Below are positions 56,987 to 64,000 of a stretch of 64,000 bases of DNA, in pieces. Each line of letters starts with the position of its first letter. The first letter of the stretch is position 1. The notes beneath the pieces were generated by a model, which searched no databases, had not been told where the DNA came from, and saw only the letters and a program-made list of their open reading frames with translations. The translations under genes and the position numbers were made by a program. The DNA is from Liopterus haemorrhoidalis (taxonomy: Eukaryota; Arthropoda; Insecta; Coleoptera; Dytiscidae). The stretch covers positions 19,677,403-19,741,402 of the forward strand of contig OZ020617.1 of NCBI GenBank assembly GCA_963971575.1, given 5' to 3'.

Positions 56987-57605
56987 CAGGGTATTTACGG
57001 TCTTCTTATTTATTTTTTAATGGGGGATATTACAGGTCAAAAGAATGTGAAAAACCTCAACACACTTTAGGAAAAGTTTTATAATAAAAGAGAAGTTTTT
57101 ATTTTTATGGGATCAAAAGAAAACGATAAGCACTTTTACAGCAGATGTTCGAAGTTATCACCCTGCTGTTGTATGCAAAGTCTTGCTCAGCGTATGCTAC
57201 AAGGCCAATGTCTTGTTGAATTTCCGCCGCTGCTGCTTCCACTCGGTTTCGGAGATCCTCCAGGTCCATAATTTCGGTGGTGTATACCATGGTCTTCAAA
57301 TGCCCCCACAAATAAAAGTATAATGGTGTTAAGTCTGGTAACTGGAAAAGCCAAGGAACAGGACCACCCTGAACACGTACATTTAATGGAATATCTTCTG
57401 GAAGTTCTGGCAAATTATTTTGCAAAAAAAAAAAAATAATAAAAAAAATTTCAACATTTAATCTCAATTAGGCAAACAGGCCAATCAATTGTGAGAAATA
57501 TCTCTTATTATAAAACTTTTACTAAGGTGTTTTAATGTTTTTCTCCTTCTTTTGACCTATAGTCCCACCCATTAAAAAAAAATAAAAAGGCCGTAAACAC
57601 CTGGA
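56987..57605 (-). mobile_element. internally deleted mariner-like element with about 110-bp inverted ends
   Basis: The left end CAGGGTATTTACGGTCTTCT and the inverse of the right end CCAGGTGTTTACGGCCTTTT stay similar for about 110 bp (shared phrases include AGGTCAAAAGAA and AAAAGTTTTATAATAA). TA borders are visible on both sides, with a 1-2 base ambiguity on the right. The core is a transposase C-terminal fragment. Confidence 0.75.
57105..57467 (-). pseudogene. IS630/mariner transposase, C-terminal fusion relic
   Basis: The minus frame of 120 codons reads LPELPEDIPLNVR and passes directly into GGPVPWLFQLPDLTPLYFYL, then WGHLKTMVYTTEIMDLEDLR. In the full enzyme DVPL..R is followed by the QQDGAPAH block (second catalytic D) before GGPVPWP.RSPDLTPLDFFL. 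That segment is deleted, so two distant parts are fused in frame. The third catalytic residue position (TPLDF) reads TPLYF. The frame has stayed open for 120 codons, which suggests the deletion spread as part of a non-autonomous element. Confidence 0.8.
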
Positions 57606-57858
57606 TAGTACATTTTAAAATTTGTATTAAGAGTGACACAAAAAATCAAAATGTAATGAAAATGACATTTTATAATGTCAATTCACCCTAACCTTAAAAT
57701 GCTCAATGTAGATATGATTTGCAAAGTTTAAACTTGCCAAATCCTAATTAATTGCCGATTAATTACAAAGCCACTTAATAATTGCCAAAAGCCCGATTCA
57801 ATCTATAAAAGATACTAGATTTTAAAATCTAATTCCACTTAAACCTTTGGAATAGCCT

Positions 57859-58027
57859 ATAAAAGTCCCTATATAAAGAAAATAACGCATAGTGGGTGTA
57901 GCTAAGCCTAAAATGTTTCTAACACTACTTGCTTTCAGTGGTGAAAACAGTGTAGATACAGTTAAAAATATATTGCATCTAAAACCAATCATATGATACA
58001 ATTTTATGTGTTTATTGCATCAATTAT
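57859..58027. other. short unrecognised spacer
   Basis: AT-rich DNA between two transposable elements. Confidence 0.4.
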
Positions 58028-58029
58028 TA

Positions 58030-58447
58030 CTCTCTCCGTTCCAAAATAAGTGTCCGATTTTAATTTTTTTAATGGATTATTGAAATAATGAAATTAAATG
58101 TATTAGTAGGTATTTATTTAAATTAGTCCTCGATTTAGGGTTCTTTAACGCCATTCAATCATTACAACACAAAGAGTTGTCCAGTATTGATGAACTCATT
58201 GCGGCCGTGCATAAAACATGGGATGAAATAACAGCGGAAAACTAGACAATTGTTTCATTACACTGCAGAAGTGTATGTAATTGACCATGCTTCATAGAGG
58301 AGGCAACGATTACCAGGTTCCTCACATTTAGTTTAGTTGTGAAAATATACGTTATATATCCCTTTGCATATTTTTTTATGAAATTGGACACTTATTTTGG
58401 GACAAATAAAATTCCTAAATCGGACACTTATTTTGGAACTGAGGGAG
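58030..58447 (+). mobile_element. internally deleted plant-type (DD39D-like) mariner with Stowaway-like ends
   Basis: TA flanks both ends (58,028-58,029 and 58,448-58,449). The left end is CTCTCTCCGTTCCAAAATAA then GTGTCCGATTT. The inverse of the right end is CTCCCTCAGTTCCAAAATAA then GTGTCCGATTT, 29 of 31 identical. In plants the motif CTCCCTCCGTTCC defines Stowaway MITEs and their mariner relatives. A second copy of GGACACTTATTTTGGGAC lies about 40 bp inside the right end. Length is 418 bp. It retains a transposase C-terminus of the same clade. Confidence 0.88.
58122..58330 (+). pseudogene. C-terminus of plant-type mariner transposase
   Basis: The + frame reads LVLDLGFFNAIQSLQHKELS then SIDELIAAVHKTWDEITAEN and a stop. 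A one-base shift near 58,240 restores LDNCFITLQKCM, a stop, then LHRGGNDYQVPHI and the terminal stop (about 58,330). This is the signature C-terminus of plant mariner-like transposases (DLGFF.AIQSLQ, ID.L..AV...F, L...F.TLQ.CM, G.N.Y..PHM). The catalytic domain is gone. The two lesions and the truncation make it non-functional. Confidence 0.85.
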
Positions 58448-58449
58448 TA

Positions 58450-59414
58450 CTACTGAGGGGGTATTTATTTATAATTTGATAACACGTTTGTCACATTTAT
58501 CTGACAGTTTGAAAGAATTTTGAGGCTGATAGTTTCTTCAACAATAATATTCAGCCAATAATATTCTGTGTTTTATAATTAGACAAAGAAAATATTCTAA
58601 CATTTTTATGTTGCAATTGAGTCTTTAAATTGGCCAACCTAAAGTAATAAAATTTTCTGTCGAATAGGGGAACTAGTATTCCGAATCACACTGAGGCATA
58701 AATTTTACAACAATGATTCTCACTACTTTCTTTATCTAGGGACTTTAGGTAAAATAATAGCCCAGACAGAAAACTTATCTTATCTGCTCTCAGCGCCACT
58801 TATTTGGGTTTATCATGATGCTGCTTCCATCAATCTCTCATTTCAATCTCATAGCGAGCACGTCTTACAAAGTGGAGCTGAATACATGCGGTTGTATTCA
58901 AAAGTTTGACGAAATGCAATAGCGAAAATTATACTAGATCCAGGGTTCGAACATTGCGGTGACCCTCTAGTAGTACTGGCTTTTGAGTCTTGCACAACAA
59001 TGAGTTAGAAAGGGATTTGTAGATGGGAATTATAATATTGATTTCTCTATAAAACAAGGTTTTCAGGCCACCCAATACACCAATTTTCAAGGCCACGCTA
59101 TTAATATCATAAGCAAGATACAACGTATTGCTTCCTAAGCTCAGACAAGTATAAATACTTAGCACTATTTTCCTCATCCTTGAGGCAGAAGTTTTTTCAA
59201 CGCGACGAAATACTTCCAATGATTCTTTTGTGTTGATCGCTAGAAGATATGTTAAGCTTAATTACGGAGCATGGTGGAAATAGTGTAATTCCAAAAACTA
59301 CGGGATTTGGAATGTTCTGTCACCAATTCCATATGAGGATGTACATTACTATTATTATTGTTTATGTTTGTCTTTATTTGTGTTTGTCAGTATTAACACG
59401 TATCCATTAATCTA
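58450..59414. other. nothing recognised
   Basis: A 96-codon minus frame at 58,929-59,219 lacks motifs. Confidence 0.4.
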
Positions 59415-59422
59415 CTCTAGAG

Positions 59423-59645
59423 CTGTGTTTCCCAACGTGGGTCCCACGCCCCACATAGAGGCAATTTGTTTGTTCAGTGGGGCAATTCACCTAAGTCTTG
59501 TGTCCTGAACAAGTTGTAATTAGGTTTCATTTAGGGAATAATTCAATTTGTGATTATAAAAAAATATGTGTATGTTACATAGGGGGCATTCAGAATTTTA
59601 GAAAGATTTAGGTAGGGCAAGGTTAAAAAAGGTTGGGAAACACTG
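59423..59645. mobile_element. hAT MITE, 223 bp
   Basis: The ends are CTGTGTTTCCCAACGTGGGT and the inverse AAAAAGGTTGGGAAACACTG. Flanks CTCTAGAG (59,415-59,422) and TTCTAGAG (59,646-59,653) match at 7 of 8. There is no coding capacity. Confidence 0.88.
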
Positions 59646-59978
59646 TTCTAGAGACTAGTGGATCTAAATACACGCGACTGTATCTCAAGCCTTGGCGATC
59701 TGCAATCGGAAAGGCTACAATAGCTCAAACGCGCTCATAATGCACAACGAACAATGCCTTTATGTATTCTGCAGATCAAGGACATGGAATTCGATCTGCA
59801 TACGGGAATGATCAACCCTTTTTCTTGAAAACTTAAACTTTATTTATAATATAAGCCTAGTAAAGCATTGCATGCCAAAAGCATTAAGATGCATCAATGG
59901 CGTAGATTGTCAGTTTATTACAAATAGGCATTCGTACTACAAGATGAACTGTGATACACCATTGATTTGCCTTAGTCT

Positions 59979-60199
59979 ACGGTTACAGTGGAAGGGCGTT
60001 CGCCTGAACTGTACAATGCTCGAAATCAACCGCAGTCGCTCGACTGCTTCGAAGGTGTAGAACTACCCATGCCTGGTTACAGCAGAAGTTTAGCAATAGC
60101 GCGAAACTGCTAGAACTAAATACCACCTATCTACTCGCTCGAATATGTGCGAATATGCTCGAAGTGAACTTCGGGCGATCACGCTTCCACTGTAACCGC
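59979..60199. mobile_element. MITE with GGTTACAGTGGAAG ends, 221 bp
   Basis: The left end is ACGGTTACAGTGGAAG and the inverse of the right end is GCGGTTACAGTGGAAG; similarity continues inward (GCGTTCGCCTGAACT against GCGTGATCGCCCGAAGT). AGTCT occurs on both sides (59,974-59,978, 60,200-60,204), a possible target duplication. The interior is GC-rich with CGCTCGA-type repeats. Superfamily not assigned. Confidence 0.75.
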
Positions 60200-60204
60200 A
60201 GTCT

Positions 60205-63190
60205 TATGCATACGCGATATGTTTAGTTATGGACCTATTATATACGAGGCTGTATTATATACCCATGCCTCCAATTATTAACGCCACAAAATTTACCTTG
60301 TACACTGGGTACGTTAGCAAGCTCAATAATGGCTTCGCTTCCTATAGCTGAAAGCAATCTGGTCGTGGGGAAAGAATAATTTCAGTATATTATTCTACGT
60401 CAATAATAATTATAATTATTATGACATCAATGCCAACTTAATTTAGAATTCAAAATAAGTGAAAACAATAGCAGATGTAATGTCAAAATCGTCAATGTTA
60501 ACAGTCGTATTCAGTAAAATATATCACTCCCCAGTTAACCTAGTTACCCTAAATCAAACTAACAAATTACAAACCGTAATCTCTACATGTCAAAAATAGC
60601 AAAACATTGAAAGCACAAAATTAAATTTCCCGGCAACCCCAGAGTTCCCGCCTATGGCCCTAATATAAGCACTTCAATTATGCAAACACACGGACCAAAA
60701 AATGAAGAACTCAATCATACATACACGAATGCGCATATGCAGTCACTATAAAACTCTAGATTATTATGATAATTTTTTTTATAAACTGCAAATTAAATTG
60801 CAGTTTGTTTTGGAATATTTGTGAAGAGGAATTATTGGAATTTTAAAGGTTTTTGGAATGATTGTCATTTTTAAGTTGAGTAAACATATATATCGTAGAT
60901 TAATAAATGAAATTTTGGAATTGGTATTATGAAGGAATTTTTATGCCGAAATAAAACCGCACTTTACATACAGTTATGCAGTTCAAATAAATGGTATTGG
61001 TTTATTTTCGCAAAAAATTGGACGAATATTAATGTTTTTAAAATTCCTGAATAGCAGAATCTAGATAGTTCAATTTTAGGTTGGTTCAAATTTCAATAAA
61101 TTGAATTTTTTGTTTCCTAAAGCTTTATTCACCAACTATGTATTGTTTTATTTACTTTTTAAATTCTCATGAATGACATCTAAAATTTGTTCAGCATTGT
61201 TCTCAGCAATCTGTCACACTTTTTTTTTCTGGAATGTCCAGTACAGTAAATCTTTTCGACAATCTGGTATTAGTGTGATTTTAAATTATATCTATGTTCA
61301 TTATAGCTTCGTTCGCGAATGAAATCTCTAAACAAAATCATCAGATACAGAAATAACTTCATGAAAAGTTTTAATGTTCATATAAGATTTGAGTCTTTTC
61401 AAATATTCTTGTCACCGAGAACACAAAATGTGTGGCTGACAAGATTTATTACGGTGTAGTAAATGGTGAGAGCATTTATATTATTTAGTTTTAAAAGTCC
61501 TTTATTAAAAGAAGAAAAACATCACAAACAAAGCGTAGTACAACGTAGTAACAACGATTTAAAGATATCGATTAAACCAGATTAAAATATACTAGTAGTT
61601 TTCGCTCTAATCTTAACAGGTTACTTAATTATACGAAGGTTACTGTGAACATCATACATTTAGTCAGAGACTATTTCATCCGCGAACACAAAAATAAATA
61701 TTGCGCACATGCGTGATGCTTTGTTCTGTCAGAATCCACGCCCGCGAACTTAGTTTGCCACTTGTTTTCTTTTGGTGTTCTTTTGCTGGACGTACTTAAC
61801 AACTCAGTTACAAAGAGGCACCCGCCGCTATTTTATTTTTGGTGTTTCGGTTCTAGTTAATTCTTCACTTACTGCATTGTTGAATTTGATTTCATCAATT
61901 ATTCTTATTTAAATAATGCTAAAATGAGCAATTTTGAGTTTATTAAAGTGAAAGTTTAAAAAACTTTCAAATATCAATTTGTTACTAGTCTAGTAATAAG
62001 CCTGACAAGTTCGAGTAAGAAGTAACGAGAGAAAATCCTAAGAGTTTTTCAGTGACGGTTGAATCTAGTACTTCTCGGGAATACCCATACGTGGCTAACG
62101 ACCTTAAAACTGTAGTATATACAAATAAGTAGCAAAATATATTATTTTGACAATTGGCGAAATCCGTGGAACTTTTTTTTGCCATGCTCTGGGTAATTAA
62201 CAATATTTGAAATAGCGAAGCTTTTCTCAATATAGAGAAATAAATTCCAGAGGAAGCATATTAAAAATATAATGCCAGCGCAAGTTGTTATCAGCATCTC
62301 CTGATGTGCAACAATAGTTATGTAATATTAAAAACGTGTGACAATTGCTGTGAATATTGTAAATTTTGTTATAAACGTTATATTTTAATTTGACAGTTCT
62401 CAGAAATGTTTCTTGACAGTATACAACTGCAAAACATTATCTGAATTTCAAGTCTCTAGGGTCATTTACTATTAATTCCAAATCACATTTCGCTTGTTAG
62501 AGTTACAAAGAGTTGAACAGTTTGTTCGTGTAGGTTGGAATTAAATTGAATAATATTCTCCCATTGGGAGAGTTTTGTTTCTGAATTTAATTTGAAAATG
62601 GCAACGGACATTGCGACAGAATTATGAAGTTCTCGTGAAATGATTCCAGAAACCTTAGAGTTATTAGTCAACTCAACTCAAATATTTGTTCATAAACTTT
62701 AATTTGTAAGTAACTTCACAATGAACATTTTCCCTTCACATTCATCTTCGTATTATTTAATGTTTTGTTAGGTTAGTTTAATATCATAGAGATGTAAAAC
62801 TATAGAGTAAGCATGTCAAGGTGAAACTTAATTGATGTGAATTAAGGTTAATATTTGACTAAGACATTGAGGTAAGGATATTGATTGTGCAAAGTGAGCT
62901 TGAATTTCATGTTATTTATTTGCAAATCCTGGCTGAGAAATTAGGTTAGAGAAATACACCAAGCGACATTTAGCTTGTTCCATTCACTTACTAAGACACA
63001 GTATTAAACTGTTTGCTCTGCGATTGGTAACTGAAGGTTCATTGGTTCGCTTGGTTCTCTGTAACCTTCTCAAGCTATGTTCAGATAGTACGTAATGTTG
63101 CTTGTTTGTGGTAAAATTGTTTCACTAAAACTAAAAAACAAAGTATTAAAGGAAATTATATTTCGTAAATCATCGTTTTGTTATAAATAA
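60205..63190. other. nothing recognised
   Basis: AT-rich DNA without pairable inverted ends or domain-bearing frames. Minus frames at 61,985-62,230 and 62,483-62,671 have no motif. A GC-richer patch near 61,720-61,830 shows no gene signal. Confidence 0.4.
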
Positions 63191-63496
63191 AAAACAATTT
63201 AAGGACGTTTCGAGTTTATTCTTTCTACGCATCTTCAACCCGCAATATGTTTTCACATATTCAAAATGCAGGAATCGCACAAAGACGTCATCAACAGCAA
63301 CTCAAGATATTTTTTGGTTGTCAGATGTTCAAATTTGTAATAATCGAAGATATTTTCAAATTTTTAGGGGTTAATGTCTTAGTCTGAGACTAACAACTAA
63401 AAAACCGTTCGTGTATTTTGAATATGTGATAACTGTATATCACGAACTAAAGGTGTGTTGGGTGAATAAACGCGAAACGCCCCTGAATATTGTTTT
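63191..63496. mobile_element. probable MITE with GGRCGTTTCG ends
   Basis: AAAACAATTTAAGGACGTTT then CGAGTTTATTC at the left; the inverse of the right end is AAAACAATATTCAGGGGCGT then TTCGCGTTTATTC. The ends are similar over about 31 bp. No target duplication was fixed. Confidence 0.6.
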
Positions 63497-64000
63497 ATGT
63501 ACAACTTCATTTTATTTCAAATGAATGTTATTGTGCTACTTCGACTACTCAAATATTACTGTGGTCAGTGTTCCTTCTAAATTAATAATGTGTACAAAGA
63601 TATTATAAAAATCATAATTGTTACTCACCTCTTTTTACATCAGACCGACTTTTTTCATGGTGGATCTTCGTTTTGTGTACGTCTGTTACGCATTCGGATT
63701 TTCTGATCTTAATCTTGATTATGGGTGCCATAGCTTTCCACATTGGTACCTATTTGTCGTCATTTTATGTATTCTACAAGACCACAATAACAGGTCTGTT
63801 CGTGGACGCAAGTGCAAAGTTTATAAGAATGCGTTAAAATATCTCGTTGGAAATGACTTTATGAATAAACCTAATAATAAAATATTATTTAATATTTAGT
63901 ATGGCACAATACTTAGTTATCAGAGATTTTCAGGTCGCGAATAGCTCTCTCAACCTATCGAATAGTTTTTACCGTAACCCAAACCGCTGTTTTTACGTGT
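63497..64000. other. unrecognised; one open frame of unknown status
   Basis: A 93-codon + frame (63,618-63,899) has a hydrophobic middle (WYLFVVILCILQ) and a basic tail (SVRGRKCKVYKNALKY), but I cannot match it to any family. Confidence 0.3.

Larger units (their letters stand above)
56874..57856. mobile_element. MITE, GGCTATTCC family, copy 3, with nested mariner
   Basis: TA flanks (56,872-56,873 and 57,857-57,858). The left end is GGTAATTTCTTTGCTTTAAG then CGGAACTA. The right end is the inverse TAATTCCACTTAAACCTTTG then GAATAGCC. It is longer than the other copies because a 619-bp mariner derivative sits inside (56,987-57,605). Confidence 0.75.

Noticed and set aside
63618..63899. 93-codon frame near the right edge as a membrane protein gene
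   Set aside because: A single hydrophobic patch in AT-rich DNA is expected by chance; no homology recognised and no splice context.

Overview
This is about 64 kb of AT-rich animal nuclear DNA, almost certainly from an insect. The evidence is the repeat content: several lineages of mariner/Tc1 transposase relics, jockey/I/CR1/RTE-type LINE fragments, tRNA-headed SINEs and hAT-type MITEs. There is no bacterial-style gene organisation, and no complete host protein gene was found. It reads as intergenic or intronic sequence built by repeated transposon insertion and decay. A hemipteran-like insect is possible, but the sequence does not prove the order.

Layout: 0-7 kb holds a MITE, a tRNA-SINE with a perfect 12-bp target duplication, mariner traces and two LINE 3' ends. 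From about 8.0 to 12.25 kb lies one decayed mariner that has been invaded by a LINE tail and by a 2.7-kb foldback element; the foldback carries a hAT element made largely of a CCGGTTCCGATTAC-type minisatellite. From 12.3 to 23.3 kb there are Helentron/DINE-like repeats (families A and B here) with GTCT/GTCC microsatellites, an IS630-mariner relic, two hAT elements with target duplications, and an element with near-identical 50-bp inverted ends. From 24.0 to 29.6 kb there is a 5'-truncated LINE with RT and RNase H domains and a clear target duplication, a mariner with both inverted ends, and two more LINE fragments. From 30.9 to 36.3 kb there is an internally deleted Tc1 element, a TA-flanked MITE, repeat-B copies and LINE/RTE relics. 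From 38.1 to 45.2 kb there is a probable hAT containing a LINE that itself contains a hAT MITE, then an RNase H LINE relic, repeat A, a MITE and an RT-bearing LINE. From 46 to 64 kb there are further mariner relics, hAT MITEs, a second SINE, nested MITE/mariner, and a short relic at 58.0-58.4 kb.

The most unusual item is that 418-bp relic (58,030-58,447). It has Stowaway-like ends (CTCYCTC[C/A]GTTCC with TA flanks) and still encodes the C-terminus typical of plant-clade (DD39D) mariner transposases, although everything around it is animal-type. Other points of interest: repeated 8-bp hAT target duplications with a central TA, two short near-perfect hairpins inside dead transposon reading frames that look like template-switch scars, and one candidate host exon near 45.8-46.0 kb.

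The genes do not form a pathway. All recognisable coding sequence is mobile-element derived and broken by stops, frameshifts, truncations or nested insertions. Long stretches between the entries are AT-rich DNA in which nothing supportable was seen; they are listed.
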